Of a stretch of 64,000 nucleotides of DNA, positions 44,603 through 53,907 are shown piece after piece. The DNA lies in NCBI GenBank assembly GCA_018828125.1, contig JAHJWB010000003.1, forward strand, positions 463,034-527,033. The letters are read 5' to 3'. Each line of letters begins with the position of its first letter. Position 1 is the stretch's first letter. Origin of the DNA: Gammaproteobacteria bacterium (lineage in GTDB: Bacteria; Pseudomonadota; Gammaproteobacteria; Burkholderiales; Burkholderiaceae_C). The translations under genes and the position numbers were made by a program. Below the pieces are notes generated by a model that did not search any database, was not told where the DNA came from, and was given only the letters and a program-made list of their open reading frames with translations.

Positions 44603-46348
44603 ATGTCCGCTGTTTATTCTGAGCCCGGCGCCACCGGGCCTGGCGCGGCCCGCCCGCGCCTGTTGCATGCCCTCACGGGCTTGGGGCCCTGGCTCGCCTT
44701 TGGAGTGATCCTGGCCTTCTTGGCGATCTTCCTGTTGATCCCGGTCGGCCTTGTGGTGTACACCGCGTTCATCAATGAAACCGGCGGGCTCACGATGGGG
44801 CACTTCGGCAACTTCTTCGCGCAGGATGTGTTTCGCGAGTCGTTCTTCAATAGCCTGATCGTGTCGCTGGCCAGCGTTTTTTTTGCGAGTTTGATCGCAG
44901 TGCCGCTGGCCTACCTCACGGTGCGCTTTGAGTTTCGCGGCGCTTTGTTGATCCAGACGCTGGGGGTGCTGCCGCTGATCATGCCGCCCTTCGTCGGGGC
45001 GGTGGCGCTGCAGCTGATCTTTGGGCGCAATGGTTCGATCAACCTGCTGCTCAACGAGTATTTTGGCTTTACCGTGCCCATCATGGACGGGCTGGTGGGC
45101 GTGACCTTCGTCGAGAGCATTCACTACTTTCCGTTCATTTTGCTGAACCTGGTGGCGTCCATGCGCAACATCGACGGGGCCATGGAGGAGTCGGCCCTGA
45201 ACCTGGGGGCGCGGGGCTGGCGTTTGTTCCGCCGCGTGATCTTCCCGTTGGCCATGCCGGGCTACCTGGCGGGCGCGGCGCTGGTGTTCGTCAAGGTGTT
45301 CGACGACCTGGGCACGCCGCTGGTGATGGGTGTGACCAATATGCTGGCGCCACAGGCCTACCTGCGCATCACGTCGGTGGGCATCGACGACCCGCTGGGC
45401 TATGTGATCAGCGTGATCATGATCGCGTTCTCGATCCTGGCGCTGTGGATGGCGGCGCGCGTGATGAAGGGCAAGGACTACGCCACGCTGCAAAAAGGCG
45501 GCAGCTCGCTGCAGCGCCGGTGCCTGTCGGCGTGGGAGTCGGTGTTGGCCTACGGATGGATCGGGCTCATCTTGTTGGTCACACTGGCGCCGCACATCGG
45601 CATTCTGCTGATGTCGTTCTCCAAGGTATGGAGCTTCTCGGTGCTGCCCGACTCGTACACGCTGGAGCACTACGCCACGGTGTTCACCGACTCCAAGCAG
45701 ATGGTCGGCAACACGCTGCTGTATTGCTTCATCGCGGCCGGGCTGGATGTGGTGATCGGCACCTCCATCGCCTACCTCATCCTGCGCACGCAACTGCCAG
45801 CGCGCCGCTGGCTCGACTACCTGGCTTCGGCCGCGCTGGCCATCCCGGGGCTGGTGCTGGCGATTGGCTACCTGCGCATGTTCAAGGGGGTGAACCTGCC
45901 GTTCACCGACACGCCGGTGGTCACCACCTGGGTGCTGATCATGCTGGCCTATGCGGTGCGGCGCCTGCCGTACGCGCTGCGCTCGTGCATGGCGGCGCTG
46001 CAGCAGGTGCACGTGTCGCTGGAAGAGGTGGCGCAGAGCCTGGGCGCATCGCGCCTGTCCACCATCCGCCGCATCATGGTGCCGCTGATGATGGGCGGCA
46101 TCCTGGCGGGCTTCGTTACCAGCTTCATTACGGCAGCGGTGGAGCTGTCGGCCACGATCTTGCTCGCGTCGGCGCAAAGCCAGGCGCCCATGAGCTACGG
46201 CATCTACCTGTACATGCAAAGCATCTCGGGCCGTGGCCCGGGCGCGGCCCTGGGCGTGCTGGCCGTGGTGGTGGTGGGCTTGGGCACGTATTTCTCGCAC
46301 CGCTTCGTGGAGCGCTCGCGCACCACGGTGCAGGCCAAACAGGGGTGA
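44603..46348 (+). CDS. ABC transporter permease, two fused modules
   Basis: A 581-residue inner-membrane protein with two binding-protein-dependent permease modules, about six helices each. Their EAA loops are EESALNLGARGWRLFRRVIFPLAMPG and EEVAQSLGASRLSTIRRIMVPLMMGG. The fused layout is that of the FbpB/ThiP and 2-aminoethylphosphonate importers. ATG 44603 (MSAVYSEPG) was chosen, because the upstream part of the frame is unrelated and overlaps the binding-protein gene. Confidence 0.93.
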   Translation: MSAVYSEPGATGPGAARPRLLHALTGLGPWLAFGVILAFLAIFLLIPVGLVVYTAFINETGGLTMGHFGNFFAQDVFRESFFNSLIVSLASVFFASLIAVPLAYLTVRFEFRGALLIQTLGVLPLIMPPFVGAVALQLIFGRNGSINLLLNEYFGFTVPIMDGLVGVTFVESIHYFPFILLNLVASMRNIDGAMEESALNLGARGWRLFRRVIFPLAMPGYLAGAALVFVKVFDDLGTPLVMGVTNMLAPQAYLRITSVGIDDPLGYVISVIMIAFSILALWMAARVMKGKDYATLQKGGSSLQRRCLSAWESVLAYGWIGLILLVTLAPHIGILLMSFSKVWSFSVLPDSYTLEHYATVFTDSKQMVGNTLLYCFIAAGLDVVIGTSIAYLILRTQLPARRWLDYLASAALAIPGLVLAIGYLRMFKGVNLPFTDTPVVTTWVLIMLAYAVRRLPYALRSCMAALQQVHVSLEEVAQSLGASRLSTIRRIMVPLMMGGILAGFVTSFITAAVELSATILLASAQSQAPMSYGIYLYMQSISGRGPGAALGVLAVVVVGLGTYFSHRFVERSRTTVQAKQG

Positions 46349-46355
46349 ATATTCC

Positions 46356-47447
46356 ATGCATCTGAACAAAGTCTCTCTCGAAGCCCGGCACATCAGCCTG
46401 AGCTATGGCGCTACCTCCGTGCTGCGCGACGTGAACCTGCGCATCGAACCCGGTGAGTTCTTCGCGTTGCTGGGGCCATCCGGCTCGGGCAAGTCGACCC
46501 TGCTGCGCCTGATTGCGGGCTTCAACCAGCACCAGCGCGGCGAGCTGCTGGTGGACGGGCAGGACATCACCGGCACGCCGCCGCATGCGCGCAACGTGGG
46601 CATGGTGTTTCAGAACTACGCGCTGTGGCCGCACATGACCGTGTGGGACAACGTGGCCTTTGGCCTGGTGGAGCGGCGCGAGACGCGCGACGCCATCAAA
46701 CGCAAGGTGGGTGCGGTGCTGGATCTGGTGGGCCTGGGTGACTACGCGCAGCGCCGGCCCGGGCAGCTCTCGGGTGGGCAGCAGCAGCGTGTGGCGCTCG
46801 CGCGCACGGTGGTGATCGAGCCCAAGCTTCTGTTGCTGGACGAACCCCTGTCCAACTTGGACAAGCAGTTGCGCGTGCAGATGCGCGAGGAACTCAAGAA
46901 CCTGCAGCGAAAGCTCGGGCTGACCACCATCTTCGTCACGCACGACCAGGAGGAGGCGATGACCACCGCCGACCGCATGGCCGTGCTGGACAAGGGCATC
47001 CTGCAGCAGGTGGGGGCGGCAACGGGGCTCTATGATTTTCCCATCAACCGCTTCGTGGCGGGCTTCGTGGGCACGGCCAACCTGTTGGAGGGGCAGGTGG
47101 TGTCGGTCGGGGGCGAGACGTTGGTGTTCCGCGTGGAGGGCCTGGGCAATCTCACGCTGCCCCGTCCGGCTGATCCGCCCGCCGTGGGCGCGGCAGCCCT
47201 GGCCTTTCGCCCGCACCAGGTGAGCATCCGCGTGCGCGACGAGCAGGTCGATGCCTCGCGCCTGTGGCTCAACGGGCTGGTGGAGAGTGCCGAGTTTTTG
47301 GGCGAGTTCTCGCGCTACCGTGTGCGGGTGGGCGAGGTGGCCATGGTCACCGACCAGCCGCATTACGCCGGTCTGGCCATGTTCGCGCCGGGCTCCGAGG
47401 TGCGTCTGGGCATTGAGCCCTCGCAGGTCCGCTTTCTGGATCGCTGA
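46356..47447 (+). CDS. ABC transporter ATP-binding protein (CysA/PotA/FbpC type)
   Basis: A 363-residue ATPase with Walker A GPSGSGKST, Q-loop VFQNYALWPHM, signature LSGGQQQRVALAR, Walker B LLLLDEPLSNLD, H-loop FVTHDQEEA and a C-terminal TOBE domain (about 285-360) that can sense ligand. The ATG at 46356 lies 7 bases after the permease stop. It completes the importer begun at 43201. Confidence 0.95.
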   Translation: MHLNKVSLEARHISLSYGATSVLRDVNLRIEPGEFFALLGPSGSGKSTLLRLIAGFNQHQRGELLVDGQDITGTPPHARNVGMVFQNYALWPHMTVWDNVAFGLVERRETRDAIKRKVGAVLDLVGLGDYAQRRPGQLSGGQQQRVALARTVVIEPKLLLLDEPLSNLDKQLRVQMREELKNLQRKLGLTTIFVTHDQEEAMTTADRMAVLDKGILQQVGAATGLYDFPINRFVAGFVGTANLLEGQVVSVGGETLVFRVEGLGNLTLPRPADPPAVGAAALAFRPHQVSIRVRDEQVDASRLWLNGLVESAEFLGEFSRYRVRVGEVAMVTDQPHYAGLAMFAPGSEVRLGIEPSQVRFLDR

Positions 47448-47521
47448 GTGCAGTGCGCCGCGCCACAATGCAGCCCGATGCCTGAACCTTTCTTCTGCTA
47501 CTTCTCCGTGGCCTGACCGGC

Positions 47522-48406
47522 ATGGAGATCTACCAACTGCGTGCTTTCGTCACGGCGGCCAAGCTCGGCCATGTGACGCGCACGGCCGAAGCCCTGCACC
47601 TGACCCAGCCCGCCATCACTGCGCAGATCAAGGCGCTGGAGGAAGAGCTGGGAGTGGCATTGTTCGACCGACGCCCCGGCCGCATCAGCCTCACAAAAGC
47701 GGGCGAGGCCTTGCTGCCCGAGGCCGAGAACGTGCTGACCGCTGCAGGCCACCTGCTGGGCAAGGCGCGCGACCTGCAGGGCGAGGTCACGGGTTCGCTC
47801 ACCCTGGGCACAGTGGCCGACCCCGACACCTTGCGCCTGGGGTCACTTTTGGGGGCCTTGGTGCGAGCGTTGCCGCTGCTGGAGATCCGCACGCGCAACG
47901 GCCCGGCGGAGGAACTGCGCGAACAGGTGGCGGCTGGCCTGCTGCAGGGCGCCTTCTACATCGGCCCCAACATCCCGCGCGAAGTGGTGGGGCTGGCGCT
48001 GCAGACCATCCACTACCGCATTGCGGGCCCGGCCAGCCAGGCACCGCAGGTGCTGCATGCAGGCTGGCGCGACATTGCCGCCATGCCCTGGATCGGCGCG
48101 CCGCCGCTGCACCATGTGCAGACGCTGATGCGTGACATGTTTGCGCGCCAGGGGCTCACGCCGCACCAGGTGATCGAATCCGACGAGGTCTCGCTGCCGC
48201 AAAGCCTGGTGCGCGCGGGCGTGGGCCTGTCGCTGCTGCGCGAGGACGTAGCGCTGCCCGCGAGCGAGCGCGGCGAGGTGGTGATCTGGCCGCACGCCCG
48301 CGTGGGGGCGCTGCTCAGCTTCATCTACCCACGCGCTGCCGAGCACGACCCGGCCATCGTGGCTACGCTGCAACTGTTGCGCTCGGTGTGGTGCTTGTCT
48401 GCGTGA
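47522..48406 (+). CDS. LysR-family transcriptional regulator
   Basis: A 294-residue regulator with an N-terminal winged helix (MEIYQLRAFVTAAKLGHVTRTAEALHLTQPAITAQIKALEEELGVALF region, residues 1-60) and a ligand-binding domain with the usual two subdomains. It is co-directional with the ABC genes, 74 bases after the ATPase, so it may be made with them and act on the same regulon. The inducer is unknown. Confidence 0.92.
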   Translation: MEIYQLRAFVTAAKLGHVTRTAEALHLTQPAITAQIKALEEELGVALFDRRPGRISLTKAGEALLPEAENVLTAAGHLLGKARDLQGEVTGSLTLGTVADPDTLRLGSLLGALVRALPLLEIRTRNGPAEELREQVAAGLLQGAFYIGPNIPREVVGLALQTIHYRIAGPASQAPQVLHAGWRDIAAMPWIGAPPLHHVQTLMRDMFARQGLTPHQVIESDEVSLPQSLVRAGVGLSLLREDVALPASERGEVVIWPHARVGALLSFIYPRAAEHDPAIVATLQLLRSVWCLSA

Positions 48407-48408
48407 AT

Positions 48409-48472
48409 TGCTATGTTTAACATAGCTGCTAGAGCTTATGGAATAAGCGCTATAGCCTTTTTTGACCATATT
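48409..48472 (+). repeat. palindromic repeat copy after the LysR gene
   Basis: GCTATGTTTAACATAGCTGC, then TAGAGCTTATGGAATAAGCG and CTATAGCCTTTTTTGACC. The left half forms its own perfect hairpin (GCTATGTT / AACATAGC). It begins 2 bases after the stop codon. Confidence 0.9.
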
Positions 48473-48576
48473 TTTATCCAGAATCACTCGCCAGCGACAT
48501 GGCTGCGCTGGCCGGGCGCCTGCACAAAAATCCTCACGCCCGTAAACTTGCCCGCTTCTCAAAGGAGCCCGCCTGC

Positions 48577-49638
48577 ATGAACAAGATTCCCCTCGGTCAA
48601 AGCGACCTGCATGTCACCCCCATTTGCCTGGGCACGATGACTTTTGGCGAACAGGTCAATGAAGCCGACTCGCATGCCATCCTGAGCCGTTCGCTGGAGC
48701 GCGGGGTGAATTTCATCGACACGGCAGAGATGTACGCCGTGCCTGCCAAGGCCGAAACCTTTGGCGCCACCGAAACCATCATCGGCAACTGGTTTGCCAA
48801 AAATCCCGGCGCGCGTGAAAAGCTGGTGGTGGCCACCAAGGTGGCAGGCCCATCGCGCGGCATGCCCTGGGTGCGCGAAGGCAAGGGCATGACCCCAGCA
48901 GACATCGTGGCCTCGTGCGAGGCCAGCCTGCGCCGCCTGCAGACAGACGTGATCGATCTCTACCAAATCCACTGGCCAGAGCGCCATGTGCCCGCCTTTG
49001 GCGCCCTGTATTACGACCCCGCCAAAGAGACGTCCGAGACACCCATCCATGCCCAGCTCGAAGCGCTTGCCGGGCTAGTGAAGGCAGGCAAGGTGCGCCA
49101 CGTCGGTCTGTCCAACGAGACGCCCTATGGTGTGCACGAGTTTGTGCGTCTAGCCGAGCAGCATGGCCTGCCGCGTGTAGCGACAGTGCAGAACCCCTAT
49201 TGCCTGATCAACCGCACCTGGGAAAACGCGCTGGACGAAACCTGCCACCGCCTGAATGTGTCGTTGCTGGCCTATTCGCCACTGGGTTTTGGCCTGCTGA
49301 CGGGTAAATACGATGACAGCGGCATCACCGGCCCCACGGCCCCGCAGGGTGCGCGCATCTCGTCGTATGAATCGGTGCGCAAGCAGCGCTGGGGCCGCCC
49401 TGAGTCGCTGGAGGCTGCACGTCGCTATAACACCCTGGCCCGCGACCACGGCATGACCCCCACGCAGCTGGCGCTGGCGTTTTGCTACACCAAGTGGCAA
49501 GTGGCCAGCACCATCATCGGTGTGACGTCCGTGGGGCAATTGGACGAAGACCTGAACGCCTGGGGCACTAAGTTGTCGCCCGAGTTGCTCAAGGCTATCG
49601 ACGCCATTCGCTGGGAACTGCGCGACCCGGCACTTTGA
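48577..49638 (+). CDS. tas: NADP(H)-dependent aldo-keto reductase, Tas-like
   Basis: A 353-residue AKR-barrel protein closely resembling E. coli Tas. It contains CLGTMTFGEQVNEADSHAIL, the catalytic Asp and Tyr in FIDTAEMYAVP, VVATKVAGPSRG with the Lys, IHWPERHVPAFG, VGLSNETPYGV and VQNPYCLINRTWE. It reduces carbonyls, and the physiological substrate is unknown. ATG 48577 has AAAGGAG upstream. The longer frame from 48499 is not conserved. It is monocistronic with a strong terminator. Confidence 0.93.
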   Translation: MNKIPLGQSDLHVTPICLGTMTFGEQVNEADSHAILSRSLERGVNFIDTAEMYAVPAKAETFGATETIIGNWFAKNPGAREKLVVATKVAGPSRGMPWVREGKGMTPADIVASCEASLRRLQTDVIDLYQIHWPERHVPAFGALYYDPAKETSETPIHAQLEALAGLVKAGKVRHVGLSNETPYGVHEFVRLAEQHGLPRVATVQNPYCLINRTWENALDETCHRLNVSLLAYSPLGFGLLTGKYDDSGITGPTAPQGARISSYESVRKQRWGRPESLEAARRYNTLARDHGMTPTQLALAFCYTKWQVASTIIGVTSVGQLDEDLNAWGTKLSPELLKAIDAIRWELRDPAL

Positions 49639-49653
49639 GATCAGTGGATCGAT

Positions 49654-49684
49654 CAAAAAAAGGGGCTGAAAAGCCCCTTTTTTT
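49654..49684 (+). terminator. bidirectional terminator between tas and the M20 peptidase gene
   Basis: AAAAAAAGGGGCT, GAA loop, AAGCCCCTTTTTTT: an almost perfect stem with T-runs on both strands, serving the convergent genes. Confidence 0.93.
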
Positions 49685-49708
49685 ATAGGTGCGAGCAAAG
49701 GCGTTTGC

Positions 49709-51142
49709 CTATGCCGCGGCAGCGAGGCGGCCTTCCTTCCAAGGTGTGCCCTGCGCCTCACCCAGGTCCCAGAACAATCCAGCCATCACGGCCAGACCTT
49801 CGCGCGCGACGGAGCCGAGCAGGTGCTCATTGGGCGCGTGTTGCGCACAGGCGGGGTACGAGTGGGGCACCCATAGCGTGGGCAGTCCCAACTGGTCCGC
49901 AAAGATGTCGTTGGGCAAAGAACCGGCGAGATTGGGCAGCAATGTAGCTGCCTGCCCAGCGCTGGCCTCTAGCGACGCCAGCGCCCAGTCCACCCAGGGG
50001 TTGTGCAGGTCAAGCCGCGTGGCGCCGCACACCATGCCCAGGGTGATGGCCACGTCCGCGAAGCCATGTGCGTCCAGGTGTTCGCGCACGATAGCTTCCA
50101 CGTTGTGCCAGTCGGTGCCCACCACAAAGCGCAATTGGCAATGCGCAACCGCTTGAGAGGGGATGGCATTGATCGGCCGCTGCGCATTGCCTGCGCCCAA
50201 TGCCAATACCTCCAGCGTGTTCCAGCCCACCAGTTGCTCCGCAGGCGTAAGGCCGGGTTCGCCCCAGCCGGGTGTCAGCGCGGGGTCATCGGTACCGGTG
50301 CCAATCACCACGTCTTGCAGGGCGGCGCGCAGCTTGGAGGGCACAGTCGGAGGCAGCAGACCCTTGACCAGAATGCGGCCCTTGGGGTCGACCAGTGTGG
50401 CGAGGGCGTGCGTGAGCACCGTGGCGGGGTTGGCCAGCACGCCGCCCCAGTTGCCTGAGTGGTAGGCCTTGTCGCGACTGCGCACCGTGAGTGAGAAGTT
50501 GATGGCGCCCCGCGAGCCGAGAAAGAGCGTGGGGCGTGCAGAGTTCACCCGCGGGCCGTCGCTTGCCACAAAGAGTTCGGCTTTGAGCGCGTCGCGATGC
50601 TGTTCGCAAAAGGCGGCCAGGCCGGGTGAGCCCGCTTCTTCGCCCATTTCCATCAGCAATGTCACGTTGTAACCAAGACGGCCCTGGCGGGCCTCCAGGG
50701 TGTGCGCCAGCGCAGCCAGGCTGATGGTGTGTTGGCCTTTATTGTCGGCCGTGCCGCGGCCGTACCAGCGGTCGTCTTCGATCGTCAACTCCCAGGGCGA
50801 AAGCCCTTCGCGCCAGGCGCTGTCCTGGCCATTAACCACATCGCCATGGCCGTAGGTCAGCACGGTGGGCAGGGCGGGGTCTTCCACCCGCCGGGCCAGC
50901 AGCAGCGGGCCCCCCGGTGGGTCGGGGTTGTCCACCACCTGGCAATCGAAACCCAGTGGCTTCAGCCACGGCACCACCTCGTCGGTGAGGTAGGTGCGCA
51001 ATGCGGGCACAACTTGGCCGGTGTCGCTCTCGGTGCGCCAGGCGACGCGGCGGCGCAGATCGGCGGCAAAGCGGCCGTCGTCAAAATAGCGGCGCACGTC
51101 GTCGATGAGTTGCGGGCGGGATTGGGTCTTGGTCAGGGTCAT
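49709..51142 (-). CDS. M20-family metallopeptidase
   Basis: A 477-residue di-zinc hydrolase. The metal ligands are His in LTYGHGDVV, Asp in GRGTADNKGQH, the catalytic/ligand Glu pair in MEMGEEAGSPG, and a late His in the SYPACAQHAPNEH region. A dimerisation domain covers about 195-320. M20 enzymes cleave dipeptides or N-acyl amino acids, and the substrate here is unknown. It begins 6 bases after the gene for a Bug-type solute receptor, with GGAG upstream, so the two act together, perhaps on a peptide or acylated amino acid. Confidence 0.92.
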   Translation of the reverse strand: MTLTKTQSRPQLIDDVRRYFDDGRFAADLRRRVAWRTESDTGQVVPALRTYLTDEVVPWLKPLGFDCQVVDNPDPPGGPLLLARRVEDPALPTVLTYGHGDVVNGQDSAWREGLSPWELTIEDDRWYGRGTADNKGQHTISLAALAHTLEARQGRLGYNVTLLMEMGEEAGSPGLAAFCEQHRDALKAELFVASDGPRVNSARPTLFLGSRGAINFSLTVRSRDKAYHSGNWGGVLANPATVLTHALATLVDPKGRILVKGLLPPTVPSKLRAALQDVVIGTGTDDPALTPGWGEPGLTPAEQLVGWNTLEVLALGAGNAQRPINAIPSQAVAHCQLRFVVGTDWHNVEAIVREHLDAHGFADVAITLGMVCGATRLDLHNPWVDWALASLEASAGQAATLLPNLAGSLPNDIFADQLGLPTLWVPHSYPACAQHAPNEHLLGSVAREGLAVMAGLFWDLGEAQGTPWKEGRLAAAA

Positions 51143-51148
51143 TGGGGG

Positions 51149-52147
51149 TCACTCCACAACAATCTGTGCGCGGTGGGCGAGTGCCCGGTAGCGGCCGATT
51201 TCATCGTCCATTACGGCGCGCGTGGCCACTGGGCCGAGGTGCACAGGCTCCATGCCTTGTGCGCGCACTTGTTCCTGCATGCCGGGATCGCGGGTGATGG
51301 CCTCGACTTCCGCCACCAACTTGCGAATCACTTCGGGCGGCGTTTTTGCGGGGGCGGCAATGGCGTACCACGCGTCAAAGACTGCGTCGGGCAGCTTGAG
51401 TTCTTCCACCGTGGGTACACCAGGCAGCATGCTGGAGCGCGACTTGCCCGCAATGGCCAGGGCGCGCAGTTTGCCTGCGCGAATCTGCGGGGCTGCGGCG
51501 GCTACGGTGTCGATACCCAGTTGAATTTCGCCGCCAATCAACGCCATCAACGACTGGCTGCTGCCGCGGTACGGGACATCCTGCAATTTGATACCCGCAG
51601 CCTGCTCCAGCAATGCCCCGGCCAGATGCGGGCCAGACCCAGATCCGAACGTGGCGTAGTGGATGGTTTTGGGCGCAGCCTTGGCGGCGGCTATCAGGCC
51701 GTGCAGGTCCTTGTAGGGAGCGGTCGCGCTGACCACCATTACCAACGGAGCGCGCGCTACCGTCGCGACAGGAACGAGGTCTTTGGCCAGGTCGTAAGGC
51801 AGTTTGCTGCGCAACGCAGGATTGACGGTGTAGCTGCTGGAGCCTGATACAAGCAGGGTATAGCCGTCGGGCTCCGCGCGCACCACGGCTTCTGTGCCAA
51901 TGATCGTGGAGGCGCCGGGCTTGTTATCGACCACTACCGGCTTGTCCAAACGCGCCGAGAGTTTCTGACCCAATGCGCGGGCCACAGTGTCGGTGCCACC
52001 GCCGGGCGGGAAGGGCACGACGAGACGTACCGTGCGCTGGGGCCATGCACCGGTAGGCGCCGCTGTCTGCGCGTGGGAGAGGCTGGCCGCGCTGGCAAGT
52101 GTGGCCAGGGCAACGGACAGCAAAGAGGCTCGAACAAGGCTTGTCAT
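51149..52147 (-). CDS. Bug-family tripartite-tricarboxylate-type solute receptor
   Basis: A 332-residue periplasmic receptor with a signal peptide ([18 protein letters not shown]). Bug/TctC signatures include [46 protein letters not shown] and the [15 protein letters not shown] region. Bug proteins are greatly expanded in Burkholderiales. Many have no dedicated transporter nearby, as here, since no TctA/TctB genes are seen. ATG 52147 (MTSLVRAS) has GGAG upstream. It is divergent from a LysR gene, its probable regulator. Confidence 0.93.
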   Translation of the reverse strand: MTSLVRASLLSVALATLASAASLSHAQTAAPTGAWPQRTVRLVVPFPPGGGTDTVARALGQKLSARLDKPVVVDNKPGASTIIGTEAVVRAEPDGYTLLVSGSSSYTVNPALRSKLPYDLAKDLVPVATVARAPLVMVVSATAPYKDLHGLIAAAKAAPKTIHYATFGSGSGPHLAGALLEQAAGIKLQDVPYRGSSQSLMALIGGEIQLGIDTVAAAAPQIRAGKLRALAIAGKSRSSMLPGVPTVEELKLPDAVFDAWYAIAAPAKTPPEVIRKLVAEVEAITRDPGMQEQVRAQGMEPVHLGPVATRAVMDDEIGRYRALAHRAQIVVE

Positions 52148-52286
52148 GCGGACTCCAGAAGTTGAGGCCTGCGGTGATAGGTGCGTCGCAAAGATGGCGC
52201 CATGGTCACACACAGCCATAGGTGAATTGGAGCCCTAAAACATGCAAGATGGAAGCCGGTTTACCATTGCTTTGAAGAGAGATTTA

Positions 52287-52301
52287 GCAATTGCCCATTG
52301 C
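52287..52301. promoter_or_regulatory. LysR-type operator candidate
   Basis: GCAAT-TGCCC-ATTGC is a perfect 5-base palindrome with a 5-base spacer, in the gap between the divergent Bug and LysR genes. The size fits a LysR-type binding box, and the adjacent LysR protein is the inferred binder. Confidence 0.5.
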
Positions 52302-52322
52302 CTTTTTGTTTATGGTTGAAAT

Positions 52323-53282
52323 ATGAATGTTTCGCTGCTCAGCCTGCCCCTGCGTTACTTTTTGGAAGTGGCACGTACGGGCTCCGTCAACCAGGCGGCG
52401 CAACGTCTGCACGTGGCTGCATCGGCCGTCAGCCGCCAGTTGGGCAAACTGGAGGACAGTCTGGGTGTGGTGCTGTTTGAACGCCAGGCCCGTGGCATGG
52501 CTCTGACCGAAGCGGGCGCCCGGTTGATGGCCCACGCCAGTGCACACGATGCGCAGGCGCTGGAATTGGTAGAGCAACTGCACGGCCTCTCGGCGCAGGA
52601 GGCTTTGCGTGTGCGTGTGGCCTGTACCGAGGGTTTCGCCGCCAGCTTCATGCCGCTGGTGATGTCCAGCTTTCGGCAGGTGGCCCCCCAGGTGCGGCTG
52701 CAGTTGCAGGTGGCTTTGCCGCAGGAGGTGTCGGCCCTGGTGGCTCGTGGTGAGGTCGATCTGGCGCTGAAGTACAGCGTGGCGCCAGAGAAAGGCTTGC
52801 AGGTGCTGCATTCCGCCATTGCACCGATCTACGCCATCATGCCCGCCAACCACCCGCTGGCCCGCCAGCGCAGCGTGCGTGTGGCCGATGTGGTGCGCTA
52901 CCCGTTGCTGATTGGCGCCAGCGGTATCACAGGGCGGCAGTTGTTCGACCTGAGCTGTGCCGTGCAGGGCCTGCGCTATGTGCCCGCGGTGGAAAGCAAT
53001 TTTTCTTCGGCTTTGCTACCCCTGTTAAGCGGGCAGGACGTGGTGTTGGCCAGCTACCTGACGGCCGCGCGGTGGGTCGAGGCGGGCCTGCTGGCGGCGC
53101 GACCTTTTGACGAGGTTCAACTGCAGCAACGCAGGCTTCAGGTGCTGGCAGTGGAAGGGCGGGAACCTTCGGTGTTGGTTCAGCAGTTCACGCAGGCGCT
53201 GGTGTCCGCCATTGAGCAATATGGCAAGCGCAAGGTGGGGCGGCGCAAAGCAGCCAGCGGCCCCGCGGCTGTCGTGCTTTGA
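52323..53282 (+). CDS. LysR-family transcriptional regulator
   Basis: A 319-residue regulator with an N-terminal winged helix (LRYFLEVARTGSVNQAAQRLHVAASAVSRQLGKLEDSLGVVLF region, about 8-65). The substrate-binding domain follows, and a basic C-terminal tail (GKRKVGRRKAA) ends the protein. It is divergent from the Bug receptor/M20 peptidase operon and presumably controls it. Confidence 0.92.
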   Translation: MNVSLLSLPLRYFLEVARTGSVNQAAQRLHVAASAVSRQLGKLEDSLGVVLFERQARGMALTEAGARLMAHASAHDAQALELVEQLHGLSAQEALRVRVACTEGFAASFMPLVMSSFRQVAPQVRLQLQVALPQEVSALVARGEVDLALKYSVAPEKGLQVLHSAIAPIYAIMPANHPLARQRSVRVADVVRYPLLIGASGITGRQLFDLSCAVQGLRYVPAVESNFSSALLPLLSGQDVVLASYLTAARWVEAGLLAARPFDEVQLQQRRLQVLAVEGREPSVLVQQFTQALVSAIEQYGKRKVGRRKAASGPAAVVL

Positions 53283-53367
53283 ATTTTGGGCGGGCCCACC
53301 TTTTCGTGCGTGCCAAGGGAAGGGCGCTCACAAATGGATACCATTCGCTCCCTACCCAGATCACACC

Positions 53368-53859
53368 ATGGCCAAGAAAGAACACGTCTCCGAGACCCAA
53401 GCCACCCAGTTGCTCAAGGCCCACAAGGTCGCGTTCACCGAGCATCCCTATGAATACCTGGAGCATGGCGGTGCCATGCATAGCGCCGAGGTGCTGGGGC
53501 TGGATCCGTTTACCGTGGTCAAGACCTTGGTCATGCAGGACCAGGACGCCAAGCCTTTGCTTGTGCTGATGCATGGCAATCGCAAGGTCTCCACCAAGAA
53601 CCTGGCCCGCCAGATTGGCGCCAAATCAGTGGAGCCCTGTACCCCGGAGGTGGCCAACCGGCACAGCGGCTATCTGGTGGGCGGTACCTCGCCTTTTGGC
53701 ACGCGGCGCAGCATGCCTGTGTACATCGAAGCCAGCATTCTCGAGCTGAGGCGCATCGCCATCAATGGGGGGCGCCGGGGCTTTTTGGTGCAGCTGGATC
53801 CGCAGGTGTGTGTGCAGTTGCTGGGTGCCAAACCGGTGCACTGTGCACTGGCAGAATAG
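53368..53859 (+). CDS. ybaK: YbaK/EbsC-type aminoacyl-tRNA deacylase
   Basis: A 163-residue trans-editing protein that hydrolyses mischarged Cys-tRNA(Pro) or related species. It has EHPYEYLEHGGAMHSAEVLGLDPFTVVKTLVMQ, including the catalytic Lys in VVKTLV, then KKVSTKNLARQ-type NRKVSTKNLARQIGAK, and GYLVGGTSPFGTRRSMPVY. The ATG at 53368 (MAKKEHVSETQ) gives the normal length. Upstream in the frame is unrelated sequence. plsY follows 48 bases later. Confidence 0.92.
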   Translation: MAKKEHVSETQATQLLKAHKVAFTEHPYEYLEHGGAMHSAEVLGLDPFTVVKTLVMQDQDAKPLLVLMHGNRKVSTKNLARQIGAKSVEPCTPEVANRHSGYLVGGTSPFGTRRSMPVYIEASILELRRIAINGGRRGFLVQLDPQVCVQLLGAKPVHCALAE

Positions 53860-53907
53860 GCCGCCGCGAAAGACAGTCCGCTGTCCCCCTGATTTTGAGG
53901 AGTTGCT

